This document shows positions 18,841 through 27,239 of a stretch of 64,000 nt of DNA, one piece after another; the first letter of the stretch is position 1; the number at the start of each line of letters is the position of its first letter. The notes beneath the pieces were generated by a model. It searched no databases. It was not told the DNA's origin and saw only the letters and a list, made by a program, of their open reading frames with translations. The translations under genes were made by a program, and so were the position numbers. The DNA is from Macrococcus sp. DPC7161. Lineage in GTDB: Bacteria; Bacillota; Bacilli; Staphylococcales; Staphylococcaceae. The stretch is from the NCBI RefSeq assembly GCF_004117835.1, contig NZ_SDSC01000006.1, positions 1 to 64,000 of the forward strand, read 5' to 3'.

Positions 18841-18878
18841 TTGAGTAGATAGTATTTGAGGAATACTAGCCAGTCACC
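18841..18878. repeat. GGCTAGTAT dispersed hairpin, copy 1
   Basis: GAGTAGATAGTATT pairs imperfectly with AATACTAGCCAGTC (18861-18874). The right arm carries the reverse complement of GGCTAGTAT, shared with sites at 26.9, 27.2, 38.8 (two) and 58.4 kb. Confidence 0.6.
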
Positions 18879-18919
18879 CAAGACTCAGCCATAACAATTC
18901 ATTTCTAAATAATAAAATA

Positions 18920-18943
18920 AGCGCAACGCCAAAGCGTTGCGCT
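18920..18943 (-). terminator. Terminator of the sle1-like gene
   Basis: AGCGCAACGC / GCGTTGCGCT perfect 10-bp stem with CAAA loop, then TTATTTTATT on the minus strand. Confidence 0.85.
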
Positions 18944-18951
18944 CATCATTA

Positions 18952-20184
18952 TTAATGAATAAATTCGTAAGCTGCCATTTGAGCTTTTGTTAATGTTCTG
19001 TATCCTACAACACCTGCTGGCGTTAAGTAGTTTGTTTCAGATACTAAAATTGTACCATCCGCATTAACACGTTCAACGAATGCTACGTGACCGTATGCAC
19101 CTTGAGTTGTTTGTGCGATTGCTCCTACTTCAGGAATACGATTTACTGTATACCCGTCTTTACGAGCACCGTTCGCCCAGTTAAATGCATGCCACCAATA
19201 TGTTGAAATACCTTTACCCATTGCGGCACGTTTATTAAATACATACCATGTACATTGACCATAATCATATAGATTTGAATGGTTAAATACTGGTGAGTAA
19301 CTTGTTAGTGCTGCTGGTGCAACAACCGGTGATGAAGTTACTACTTTTTGTTGAACTGCATTACCTTTAACAATTAATTTTTGGTTAACGTATAGTACGT
19401 TTGAAGATAAGTTATTCCAATTTTTAATGTCTTCAATTGTTACATTGTACATTTGTGCTACTTTATATAAGTAGTCACCAGGTTTAACAATATATGTGCT
19501 ACCTGAAGGTGATGACGTATTTATAGTATTTGTAGTACTAACTGTACTTGTAGTACGTACATTTCCAGATATCTTCAATTTTTGGCCTGGGAAGATTAAG
19601 TAAGAAGTTAATCCATTTAATTGCATTAACTTTGATACAGAAATGTTATAGTTTTGGGCAATTAAAGATACACTTTCTCCCGCTTCAACAACATGAACAC
19701 CTGTTGTTGATTGTGCAGATGGTTTTTTGTTTACGACTGGCTTTCGCTTAGCAGTTTTTTTAACCACTACATTTCCTGTCACCTTTAATCTTTGCCCTGG
19801 ATGAATAAGGAATGAATCTAAATTATTTAATGCCATAATCTTTTGATACGTTGTATTGTATTTATAGGCGATTAAAGATAGACTTTCTCCTGGTTTTACA
19901 GTATGCGTACCAGTAGCAGTTGATGTTGTTTTATATCTCGGTGTATTTCCATTGGCTACTTTAGACGATGATTTAGAAACCTTTAAATATTGATTTGGAA
20001 AAATCAAATTAGAAGTTAAGTTATTTAACGACTTCAATTCTTCAATCGTAATACCGTGTTTGTTCGCGATTAACCATAAAGAATCTCCAGCTTGAACTTT
20101 ATATTCCTTTGCCTCTGCGTGGTGACCTAATGCACAAGCTGCAGCTGTCGCACCTGTTGCTGCAAATAATAATTTTTTCTTCAA
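18952..20184 (-). CDS. Sle1/Aaa-like LysM-CHAP N-acetylmuramoyl-L-alanine amidase
   Basis: 410 residues. The signal peptide ends near AEAK (about 26). Four LysM domains at about 28-70, 94-137, 163-206 and 231-273 bind peptidoglycan; each has the GDSL/GESLSLIA and NNLxSxLIxPGQxLKV pattern. A C-terminal CHAP domain (about 300-410) holds YGQCTWYVFN (nucleophile Cys) and GAYGHVAFVERV (His). Family members split daughter cells by cutting the amide bond between muramic acid and the stem peptide. S. aureus Sle1 has three LysM domains, so this one has an extra module. A WalR-like box lies in the shared upstream region at 20544-20560. Confidence 0.93.
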   Translation of the reverse strand: MKKKLLFAATGATAAACALGHHAEAKEYKVQAGDSLWLIANKHGITIEELKSLNNLTSNLIFPNQYLKVSKSSSKVANGNTPRYKTTSTATGTHTVKPGESLSLIAYKYNTTYQKIMALNNLDSFLIHPGQRLKVTGNVVVKKTAKRKPVVNKKPSAQSTTGVHVVEAGESVSLIAQNYNISVSKLMQLNGLTSYLIFPGQKLKISGNVRTTSTVSTTNTINTSSPSGSTYIVKPGDYLYKVAQMYNVTIEDIKNWNNLSSNVLYVNQKLIVKGNAVQQKVVTSSPVVAPAALTSYSPVFNHSNLYDYGQCTWYVFNKRAAMGKGISTYWWHAFNWANGARKDGYTVNRIPEVGAIAQTTQGAYGHVAFVERVNADGTILVSETNYLTPAGVVGYRTLTKAQMAAYEFIH

Positions 20185-20645
20185 ATGCTTAGTCCTCCAT
20201 TACTTTTCTCATTATATATACACCTTATTATTACACAAAATACATCAGTTTTTTGTTACAATTCGTTTTCATTTCAAATTGTATGTATTATGACAAGTGA
20301 ATTTTTAATAGCGAACACTTTTCGACATTTTCTTATCTTTTTATTGATACAACTTAAGTCGTACTGTTCGTATTTTAAATTTTACAATTTTATACAATTA
20401 ATAATAATTATGCATTTCTTTAACGTTTATTTACAAAATTCAATTTAAATTGTTATTGATAAATGTTTTAACCCTATTTGTATCAAGGGTTTTGAAATTC
20501 TAAATAAATTGTCCTCTACTATTTTCTGAATATTATATATTTTTGTAACATTTTTGTAATATATATTTGTAAAATTCGTTTTCTGATGCATTAGGTGATA
20601 AGATATAAAGAAAGCACACATAAATTCGACAGTCGAGGTGGTTAT
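20185..20645. other. Divergent intergenic region, AT-rich
   Basis: 460 bases between the amidase and hemolysin-III genes with no credible gene. Apart from the WalR-like box at 20544-20560 and the ribosome site AGGTGG at 20636-20641, I see nothing specific. It could carry a long 5' untranslated leader for the amidase gene. Confidence 0.6.
20544..20560 (+). promoter_or_regulatory. WalR-like box
   Basis: TGTAAC-ATTTT-TGTAAT fits the WalR (YycF) consensus TGTWAH-N5-TGTWAH exactly. Cell-wall amidase genes such as sle1 are known WalKR targets, but this box is about 360 bp from the amidase start and 86 bp from the hemolysin-III start, so the target is uncertain. Confidence 0.5.
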
Positions 20646-21314
20646 TTGAAAGCTAAAGATACTACATATAACTTTAGAGATATTAAAGCATTAAAATTTG
20701 GAGAAGAGCTCGGGAATTCGATTTCACATGGTGTCCCAGCACTATTGATTGTTTTCACATTGCCCTACTTCGCAGTCAAAACATATCTTTCGGGCGGTGC
20801 GATGGAAACGTTTAGTATCAGTGTTTTCTTAATCAGTATCTTCCTAATGTTATTTTCAAGTTGTATTTATCATTTAATGCCTCCAAAGTCTCAACATAAA
20901 TACATTATGCGCATAATTGATCATAGTATGATTTATGTAGCAATTGCTGGAACATATACACCTGTCGCTTTACTTATGGTCGGAGGTAAACTTGGTACCT
21001 TTGTAATGATTATTGAATGGCTCATTGCGATATCCGGTATTTTGTATAAATCACTTGCAAAAAATGTGCATCCAAAAGCCAGTCTGACTATTTATTTAAT
21101 TATGGGTTGGCTTGGCATCATCTTATTCCCTGCAATGATTCATACTGCGTCCATTACTTTTCTATGTTGGATTTTAGCAGGTGGCATTATGTATACAATA
21201 GGTTCATGGTTTTATGCTCAAAAAAACCGTCATTATTTCCATATGATTTGGCACTTCTTTATTTTATTAGGGGCATTGTGCCACTTCATTGGCTTGCTTT
21301 ATTTTATCAATTAA
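20646..21314 (+). CDS. Hemolysin-III/PAQR family membrane protein
   Basis: 222 residues if begun at TTG 20646, which has AGGTGG 5 bases upstream; a GTG at 20595 would extend it by 17 residues without a ribosome site. Seven membrane helices and the family signatures are visible: EELGNSISHGVPALL, FSSCIYHLMP, RIIDHSMIYVAIAGTYTP, and the C-terminal HMIWHFFILLGALCHF. The conserved Ser, His and Asp residues are those that bind zinc in PAQR proteins. Despite the name, most members are not proven toxins. Its cellular role is unclear, perhaps lipid hydrolysis or membrane fluidity sensing. Confidence 0.85.
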   Translation: MKAKDTTYNFRDIKALKFGEELGNSISHGVPALLIVFTLPYFAVKTYLSGGAMETFSISVFLISIFLMLFSSCIYHLMPPKSQHKYIMRIIDHSMIYVAIAGTYTPVALLMVGGKLGTFVMIIEWLIAISGILYKSLAKNVHPKASLTIYLIMGWLGIILFPAMIHTASITFLCWILAGGIMYTIGSWFYAQKNRHYFHMIWHFFILLGALCHFIGLLYFIN

Positions 21315-21346
21315 AAAAGGCTAGGATTTCACAATCCTAGCCTTTT
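21315..21346. terminator. Bidirectional terminator
   Basis: AAAAGGCTAGGATT / AATCCTAGCCTTTT perfect 14-bp stem with a 4-base loop, between convergent genes. Confidence 0.9.
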
Positions 21347-21357
21347 ACAGTGCACCT

Positions 21358-22377
21358 TTATTCCATTACGACTTCGCCTGTTTGGATATAAACTTTAAAT
21401 GAATTCAATAATTCATGTGTCCCGTTTGTATCGATGGCACGTACTTTATAATATTTACCACCTACATCTTCTTGTATATCACTACCGTTAATAGGTTCAG
21501 TGCCTATTATGGTGATATCTTTTTCTGGGTAATATCTTTGCACATCATCACGATATTGATCTGTTACCATTTGTACTGCGTCTTGCATGCTTGATACTTT
21601 TGGCCCTGCATTTGGTGTTGCTTGCGGTAATTTACCATCTTTTATATCAAATGCATGTTGAATCGTACATTGCGCACAGCCCTCATACGGTGCATATGGT
21701 AACACCTTATTAGCAACCATTTGGTCATAAGCTGCTTTTAATGCTGCATCAGATACCCCTTCACAACTAGATTTAAATCTAGAAGTAATACATGTTGATG
21801 CATCACCTTTTGCTTGTTGCTTTTGTTCTGTTGTTTTATCTTCAGTCGTTACCTTATCTTTTGATTCATCTGTTTTAACTTTTTCTGGTACTTTTACATC
21901 ACTTACAGATTGATCATTAAAGTCATAAATACGCATTGTCTTTGTTTTTTTATCATACTTTAAATCAAACTGCGTTACTACTTTTTTATATTGATTATTC
22001 GTCTTATTAGACTTCATTATTCTTGTAACATCAGCATGTGTAATAGATTTATTAACTTTAATATTACTTACTTTATAGCTTTTAATCTCATAATTTTTAA
22101 ATTCATCTGTTTTGATTTTTTTTAAAATGTATTTATCCGCTTCAGATTTAGGCTGTATATAAGATTTAACCATATCATAATCTTCGTTATTATAACTTTC
22201 AGCCATTTTTGATAAATATCGGTCTAATGTTTGTTGTGTCAGTTTCTTGTAGTTGATACTTTGTTTTTGGTCTGTTTTTAATGTTTGTTTTCCTTCTTCT
22301 ACTTGTGATTGTTCACTTTTATGACTACATCCAAAACATAATACTGCTACTGCAATTATCCAAATTAATTTTCGCAT
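21358..22377 (-). CDS. Putative secreted or lipid-anchored protein, unknown
   Basis: 339 residues. The N-terminus (MRKLIWIIAVAVLCFGCSHKSEQ) is a signal peptide with a Cys at residue 17. The residues before it (C-F-G) are a poor lipobox, so lipid attachment is probable but not certain. A Lys-rich middle (residues 30-190) contains a likely NTF2-like segment about a 'SYNNEDYDMVKSYIQPKS' core. Past it, a C-terminal domain of 140 residues carries four Cys (CITSRFKSSCEG and EGCAQC) that may form disulfides. No family recognised. A good ribosome site precedes the ATG. Confidence 0.6.
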   Translation of the reverse strand: MRKLIWIIAVAVLCFGCSHKSEQSQVEEGKQTLKTDQKQSINYKKLTQQTLDRYLSKMAESYNNEDYDMVKSYIQPKSEADKYILKKIKTDEFKNYEIKSYKVSNIKVNKSITHADVTRIMKSNKTNNQYKKVVTQFDLKYDKKTKTMRIYDFNDQSVSDVKVPEKVKTDESKDKVTTEDKTTEQKQQAKGDASTCITSRFKSSCEGVSDAALKAAYDQMVANKVLPYAPYEGCAQCTIQHAFDIKDGKLPQATPNAGPKVSSMQDAVQMVTDQYRDDVQRYYPEKDITIIGTEPINGSDIQEDVGGKYYKVRAIDTNGTHELLNSFKVYIQTGEVVME

Positions 22378-22531
22378 AAGTCACCTCTATTTTATTTAAC
22401 TTCTACATATATTCTACTACTTTTTGTTCTATAGATAAATGAAAGGCCATTTTAACAACACGCTCTTCTTCATAAATAAAATATGAATATATAAGATTAA
22501 TAATTCGTTGTGAATTTGGTATATGTGTTAA

Positions 22532-23014
22532 TTATGATAGTATTTGTAGCATTGTTTTCAATTGTCCATAGTGTAATGTCATATGGTTAATGGCAAATTC
22601 AATTTGTTTTACTGGATTTTCTTTACATGCTGCATTGATTAACTTTCTTTCTTTTTCCTTAATCAATTCCTTCAACGAATCAAATGTAGGAATGTCTGAA
22701 TCAAAGTCTTTTGGACTCGTTCCTGATTTAAAGTAATGTTCGATATTTTTAATTTCGGGTTGTCTTTTTTCTTCTGGAACAAGTAATAATTCATTATGTA
22801 CAATCACATGTCCTACCATCCAATAAACCGTATTTCGCATACCTTTAATCGTTTGGTGTGCTGTTTTGTCATCTACATCTTTTATCAAGTCGTATAACTT
22901 CACGATTTGTTCAATATATGTATCAACCTGAACGTCTTTTACTGTATCATCTAGTCCAATCATTGCGAAAGTTTCATTTGTCTTTTTGTTTTTGCGTTTA
23001 AATATATTAAACAT
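22532..23014 (-). CDS. DinB-like four-helix protein
   Basis: 160 residues from ATG 23014; GGAGG lies 6 bases upstream. The sequence is all-helical, with GHVIVHNELLL (about 65-75) and NHMTLHYGQLKTM near the C-terminus. These match the two His-bearing helices of DinB/YfiT metal-binding enzymes, many of which are thiol transferases using bacillithiol. Bacillithiol biosynthesis is present in this genome (bshB2 at 59873). The third His usual in the family is not obvious, so activity is unsure. Confidence 0.6.
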   Translation of the reverse strand: MFNIFKRKNKKTNETFAMIGLDDTVKDVQVDTYIEQIVKLYDLIKDVDDKTAHQTIKGMRNTVYWMVGHVIVHNELLLVPEEKRQPEIKNIEHYFKSGTSPKDFDSDIPTFDSLKELIKEKERKLINAACKENPVKQIEFAINHMTLHYGQLKTMLQILS

Positions 23015-23099
23015 CATATCCCTCCAATTCACTTTATTGTAGTCTATTTGATGCCACAAAAAAAGAAGCAAATCTATCGACCGCTTCTAAAATGATTCA

Positions 23100-23342
23100 T
23101 TATTTATATACGTTTGTGCCTTTACTTGATTTAACGATTTTAAAATCATAACTTTTAGTTAAGCTGTTCTTAATAAAGAGTTCATATGATTGGTCTCTTG
23201 CTTCGGCTTTCCCTATTTCTTGATTTAATGTAATCGTATTCTTAATACTTAAGGCAGTGATACAAATTAATGTTGTTAGCATGATAATAATCATTGTCAC
23301 TGAAAATCTTAATGCTGCTTTTGAATGAAGAATGTCATCCAT
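23100..23342 (-). CDS. Small single-pass membrane protein, unknown
   Basis: 80 residues: short cytoplasmic N-terminus, one membrane helix (ALRFSVTMIIIMLTTLICITALSI), and an outside Lys-rich tail (ITLNQEIGKAEARDQSYELF...). The start follows a GGGGTG ribosome site. It lies alone between the DinB-like and zinc-exporter genes. No family recognised. Confidence 0.55.
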   Translation of the reverse strand: MDDILHSKAALRFSVTMIIIMLTTLICITALSIKNTITLNQEIGKAEARDQSYELFIKNSLTKSYDFKIVKSSKGTNVYK

Positions 23343-23472
23343 AAAATCACCCCTATACGATATTGATTAACACTTTGGTTATTACTGTTTATCATAACCT
23401 GTTTTAATCAATTGTATAGGGGTTTCAATAATTTGTAATTAATTGTTAATGCTTTGTAATTTATCTGACAAT

Positions 23473-24426
23473 TTAAAGTTGCTCTTTTACTTCGTCAAAG
23501 TACGGTTCATCTAAGTGATTTGCTTTTAAATGCTCAACTTGTAACGTACTATGATCAAGTTCATATTTTTCACTTAACATGGCACTAATTTTATTGATTA
23601 GTTCATAGTTTTTAATGCCATCAATATTATCAACAACAACGTGTGCTGTTAAAGAATAATGATCTGTCGTAATTGCCCATAAATGAAACTCATGTACGTC
23701 AATAACGCCTTCAAACTGTTTCATATCATTAATGATGGCATCTGTATCATAATCTTCTGGAACACGTTCCATTAGGATTAACCATGCATTGCGAATAATT
23801 TTATATCCACCACGGAAGATGATTAATGAAATTAAAATACTTAAAATCGGGTCAATTAAAGTCCATCCAGTAAAGTAAATAACAACAACTGCAACGATGA
23901 CACCTACTGAATTTAATAAATCTCCAAAGAAATGCCATAATGCGGATTGAACATTGATATTGTCTTCACCTTTTAAAGAACGTGCTAAAATAATTGTTAA
24001 AATGATGTTTACAATCAATCCAATTGTTGAAATGATTAACATTAATTTCACATCAACTTCTTGTGGGTGAATCATACGTAGAATACCTTCATAACAGATA
24101 CCTAATGCGATGATTACAAGTGCTAAACCATTTAAAAATGCTGCGATAATTTCTAAACGTAAGAAACCAAATGTGTATTTAGATGTCGGTTTTTTACTAG
24201 CAAAATAAATTGCTAACATTGATAAGCCAAGTGCTAATACGTCACTTAACATATGCATTGAGTCTGATAATAATGCTAGAGAGTTCGATAAGATCCCCCC
24301 AACAATCTCAACGATTGTAAAGAATAATGTAATAAATAACGAAGCCCATAATGTATTTTTAGATGTGGTTTGATTTTTTAAATGGTCAACGTGATGGAAA
24401 TAATTTGTTTGGTTTGATTGTTTCAT
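23473..24426 (-). CDS. Cation diffusion facilitator (zinc/cobalt exporter)
   Basis: 317 residues with six membrane helices. The metal-binding helices carry LLSDSMHMLSD and WHFFGDLLNSVG, the H/D pattern typical of Zn2+/H+ antiporters of the CzcD/CzrB branch. The cytoplasmic ferredoxin-like C-terminal domain (GVIDVHEFHLWAIT, about 225-300) has the usual His residues that sense metal. It exports Zn, and perhaps Co or Cd, from the cytoplasm. The DUF2231 gene upstream ends 13 bp away, so they are cotranscribed. Confidence 0.9.
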   Translation of the reverse strand: MKQSNQTNYFHHVDHLKNQTTSKNTLWASLFITLFFTIVEIVGGILSNSLALLSDSMHMLSDVLALGLSMLAIYFASKKPTSKYTFGFLRLEIIAAFLNGLALVIIALGICYEGILRMIHPQEVDVKLMLIISTIGLIVNIILTIILARSLKGEDNINVQSALWHFFGDLLNSVGVIVAVVVIYFTGWTLIDPILSILISLIIFRGGYKIIRNAWLILMERVPEDYDTDAIINDMKQFEGVIDVHEFHLWAITTDHYSLTAHVVVDNIDGIKNYELINKISAMLSEKYELDHSTLQVEHLKANHLDEPYFDEVKEQL

Positions 24427-24439
24427 CGTAATCCGTCCT

Positions 24440-24865
24440 TTATCTTGTATTTGTTACTTTTGAGTTTTCATAAACGATTTGTCCGCCTAAGTGTCCGGCG
24501 TAAGCTAAAACACCGCTTCCTAAAATCGATAATACTACAACTACGATTAATAATGGTTTAATAAACTTTTTAGAGAAATGTGTAAATAATTTAATTAACA
24601 TTGCAACACCAAAGATGATTAATGCAAGTCTTGCCATATCTTCGTGATGATGAATCATACCTTCAACATCACCAAAATTCATTTCTGCAAAGCGCTCTCC
24701 AGAATCTCCTGTCATAAAAGCAAGAACGCCTGAAGCGAAACCTGTTACTAATAAAATTGTTCCTGTTAAGCTTAAATTTTTAAATTTTAATGATAATAAT
24801 TCAATGACTGCTGCAACTAATAATAATGCGATTGGAAAATGCACGATAAGTGGATGTAACGGCAT
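24440..24865 (-). CDS. DUF2231-family membrane protein
   Basis: 141 residues from ATG 24865 (AAAGGAG 8 bases upstream); a GTG at 24874 overlaps the ribosome site and is rejected. Four membrane helices. MPLHPLIVHFPIALLLVAAVIELLSL carries the His pair at the start of helix 1 (HPxxVHFP) that defines DUF2231. A further HHHEDMARLAL motif has three His between helices 2 and 3. The family is often found with redox or metal genes, and here with a zinc exporter in one operon. A metal-related role is plausible but unproven. Confidence 0.75.
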   Translation of the reverse strand: MPLHPLIVHFPIALLLVAAVIELLSLKFKNLSLTGTILLVTGFASGVLAFMTGDSGERFAEMNFGDVEGMIHHHEDMARLALIIFGVAMLIKLFTHFSKKFIKPLLIVVVVLSILGSGVLAYAGHLGGQIVYENSKVTNTR

Positions 24866-24928
24866 GTGTATCACTCCTTTTATTTGATAGGCTTAATATA
24901 CACAATGAACCTTATACGAAACTGACAT

Positions 24929-26137
24929 TTATTTTGGGAATATCATCTTTATTTTTAAACCGTCTTTACCATCTACATCTATCGTTGCGTGATGATGATC
25001 CATAATTTCTTTAAATATCGAAAGTCCGATACCACTACCTTGAATATGACGTGTATTGGCACTGCGGTAAAAGCGCTCAAACATATGCTCAATATCTTCT
25101 TCTTTCATCCCTACCCCGTTATCAGAAAAGAAAACTTCGACATTGGACTTTGTATTTTTTATCTTAATGTTAATTTTAAGATGTTCAATATCATTATATT
25201 TAATTGCATTTTCAACAAGGATAGAAAAAGCTTGTACTAACGTTGACTGATCACCTTTAACGTTTGCATGAATATTTTCTACCTCAATTGGTCTTTTTAA
25301 CATCGGATTAAATCTGTCTTGTATCGCTTGAAAAACTTCAGCTATGTCTAACGTAACGAGTGGTTTATCTTCAATACGCGATAAATTAAGCAAGTCTTGA
25401 ACCAGTTGATTCATCTGATTTATTTCATCGTCCAAATCTTTAATGACCTCTTTACCGATGTCAGACATATTGTTATATTCATACGTTTTGAGGACACCTG
25501 TACCCGTCTTTAATACGGCAAGTGGTGTTTTTAATTCGTGAGATGCATCTTGAATGAATTGCTTTTGTAATTTATGACTTTCTTCGTACGGTTTAATCGC
25601 CCTTTTACTCATTACGTATGATAAAAGTAAGATTAAAAGTACGAACAAGCTGGTCATTCCAATTAACATGTTCTTTAAATTAGATAAGGCATGATATGAT
25701 TCTGTGCTGTCTAATATCGTATATATTGCAATATTGTCTTTATCATCGATGGTTTCACTTGAGATGTAGTAATGCTTATTATCATAACTAATATAATCGT
25801 GGTGATATTCTTTTTCTGTTTCGATGATTTTAAATAATGCATTGACAGTTGCTCTACCGTATTCAGACTGTTTAATGATGCGATCATTTTGAACAATAAA
25901 GTATAGTTGCGGCAAATCATTACGATTTGTTTTATCATGTGAAATAATCTTTGTTTTACCCTTTTGAACAACTGTATGCTCACCTTTTTCTTTATCAATC
26001 AATGCATCTGATTTCAATTGTTCTTGGTATTGAATACTAGATGCAGTAGACACATAAATCAGAACAGAGAATGCGATAAATAACACAAGAATCAAGATGG
26101 AGAAGTATAAGTATAGGGACTGTAGTTTCTTATTCAT
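24929..26137 (-). CDS. Two-component sensor histidine kinase
   Basis: 402 residues. A membrane helix (about 9-30), an extracytoplasmic sensor of about 125 residues, and a second helix (about 158-177) lead directly to the kinase core with no recognisable HAMP. The phospho-acceptor box is SHELKTPLAVLKTG (about 201), followed by an ATP-binding domain with ENAIKYND (N box), DNGVGM (G1), FERFYR and GSGIGLSI (G2). Its start overlaps the response regulator by 8 bp, giving coupled translation. The signal is unknown. I do not equate it with a named staphylococcal pair such as SaeS or ArlS. Confidence 0.9.
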   Translation of the reverse strand: MNKKLQSLYLYFSILILVLFIAFSVLIYVSTASSIQYQEQLKSDALIDKEKGEHTVVQKGKTKIISHDKTNRNDLPQLYFIVQNDRIIKQSEYGRATVNALFKIIETEKEYHHDYISYDNKHYYISSETIDDKDNIAIYTILDSTESYHALSNLKNMLIGMTSLFVLLILLLSYVMSKRAIKPYEESHKLQKQFIQDASHELKTPLAVLKTGTGVLKTYEYNNMSDIGKEVIKDLDDEINQMNQLVQDLLNLSRIEDKPLVTLDIAEVFQAIQDRFNPMLKRPIEVENIHANVKGDQSTLVQAFSILVENAIKYNDIEHLKINIKIKNTKSNVEVFFSDNGVGMKEEDIEHMFERFYRSANTRHIQGSGIGLSIFKEIMDHHHATIDVDGKDGLKIKMIFPK

Positions 26138-26801
26138 CTGTTAAACTGTACCCCATATTACGTATAACTTTAATTTGATATGGCGCAATGGAGTCCCCTA
26201 ATTTTTTTCTTAACCTTCTGATTAATGCCTCAATCGCATTATCAGTTACTTCATCATCAATCGACCATACTTTATCGAAAATTAAATCACGCGTCACAAT
26301 ATGATGTGCATGGTGCATTAAAAGTGTTAATAATAAATATTCTTTTTTGGTGAGTAACACATGGTTACCATTCACATGCGTCATTTGATCTGCTAAGTCA
26401 ATCTCAATAGGTCCGACGAATAGTTTCTCAGAAACACGACCTGAAAATCTTCTCGTTAAAGCGAGCATACGTACTTCTAATTCTTCAAAATCAAATGGCT
26501 TTACAATGTAATCATCTGCCCCCGTTTGAAAGCCTGTCACTTTATCATCTAAAGTCCCTTTTGCTGTCATCATAATGATTGGAACATCAATTTTTTGATT
26601 GCGAATGGCCTTAACGACTTCAATCCCTTCCATTGAAGGCAACATCCAATCCATTAAGACAATGTCATAACGACTCGTTTCAATATAATCAAGCGCATCT
26701 CTACCATCCGTCACCCAAGTCACAATATGCTGTTTACTTTCTATCATTAATTTCGTTAATTTCCCAAGCTTTAAATCATCTTCAACTAATAAAATTTGCA
26801 T
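26130..26801 (-). CDS. OmpR-family response regulator
   Basis: 223 residues. The receiver domain holds LVEDD (acidic pocket), LMDWMLPSM (phospho-Asp near 52), MMTA and IVKPFDFEEL. The winged-helix DNA-binding domain (about 125-223) ends with EVTDNAIEALIRRLRKKLG and the typical IRNMGYSL. It is the first gene of the two-gene operon with the kinase at 24929. Targets cannot be told from sequence; the neighbouring zinc exporter or nucleoside hydrolase genes are possible. Confidence 0.92.
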   Translation of the reverse strand: MQILLVEDDLKLGKLTKLMIESKQHIVTWVTDGRDALDYIETSRYDIVLMDWMLPSMEGIEVVKAIRNQKIDVPIIMMTAKGTLDDKVTGFQTGADDYIVKPFDFEELEVRMLALTRRFSGRVSEKLFVGPIEIDLADQMTHVNGNHVLLTKKEYLLLTLLMHHAHHIVTRDLIFDKVWSIDDEVTDNAIEALIRRLRKKLGDSIAPYQIKVIRNMGYSLTDE

Positions 26802-26890
26802 GCGCTCACCTCTTTATCATTATGTTCATTATAAAGTATGTATTATTTTGTGTCATAAATAAAAGAAAGTGACTATGTATTTAATGTGTT

Positions 26891-26906
26891 CAGTGGCTAG
26901 TATTTT
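26891..26906. repeat. GGCTAGTAT dispersed motif, copy 2 (half site)
   Basis: CAGTGGCTAGTATTTT, the left arm of the dispersed hairpin, without an obvious partner arm close by. Confidence 0.45.
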
Positions 26907-26959
26907 ATTTTGTGGAGCAGTTGGATTGAGTTGATATAGGTTCATTTCCATTTTATTGA

Positions 26960-27105
26960 AGTTTTGGCGCGAAGGTTGATGAGTTCGCGCTAAGTTTTCC
27001 AATTTATTGTAATTGCGGCGCGAAACACGATTCGTTCGCGCGAAGCTTTCCAGTTTATTGTAATTGCGGCGCGAAACACCATTCGTTCGCGCTAAGTTTT
27101 CCATT
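26960..27105. repeat. Three 51-bp repeats with GCGCGAA/TTCGCGC hairpins
   Basis: GCGCGAA at 26967, 27018 and 27069 (exact 51-bp period), each followed 10 bases later by the complement TTCGCGC. The units also share AAGTTTTCC and TTTATTGTAATTGCG. The GC-rich hairpins stand out in an AT-rich stretch between the response regulator and nucleoside hydrolase genes. 51 is a multiple of three, so a reading frame stays open across them by chance. Confidence 0.85.
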
Positions 27106-27155
27106 TATTCTCAAAACACTCGCCATTCACTCCTTTTTCCTCCTGTTTTTCGTAC

Positions 27156-27191
27156 CCAGTGGCTAGTATCCACCCGATACTCACCACTTAC
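27156..27191. repeat. GGCTAGTAT dispersed hairpin, copy 3
   Basis: AGTGG-CT-AGTATC pairs with GATACT-CA-CCACT across CACCC. Same family as copies at 18.8, 26.9, 38.8 and 58.4 kb. Confidence 0.55.
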
Positions 27192-27204
27192 CACAAATAA
27201 AAAA

Positions 27205-27228
27205 GGACGAGACATCAATGTCTCATCC
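27205..27228 (-). terminator. Terminator of the nucleoside hydrolase gene
   Basis: GGACGAGACAT / ATGTCTCATCC stem with CA loop, then TTTTTT on the minus strand. Confidence 0.85.
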
Positions 27229-27239
27229 GAATCGACTTA

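Noticed and set aside
21358..22377. Calling this protein a definite lipoprotein
   Set aside because: The residues before the Cys (C-F-G) fit the lipobox poorly, so only a probable anchor is stated.
26853..27104. Minus-strand 83-codon frame (SRRNYNKLE repeats)
   Set aside because: It reads through the 51-bp hairpin repeats, whose length is a multiple of three. No ribosome site, and the sequence is dictated by the DNA palindromes.
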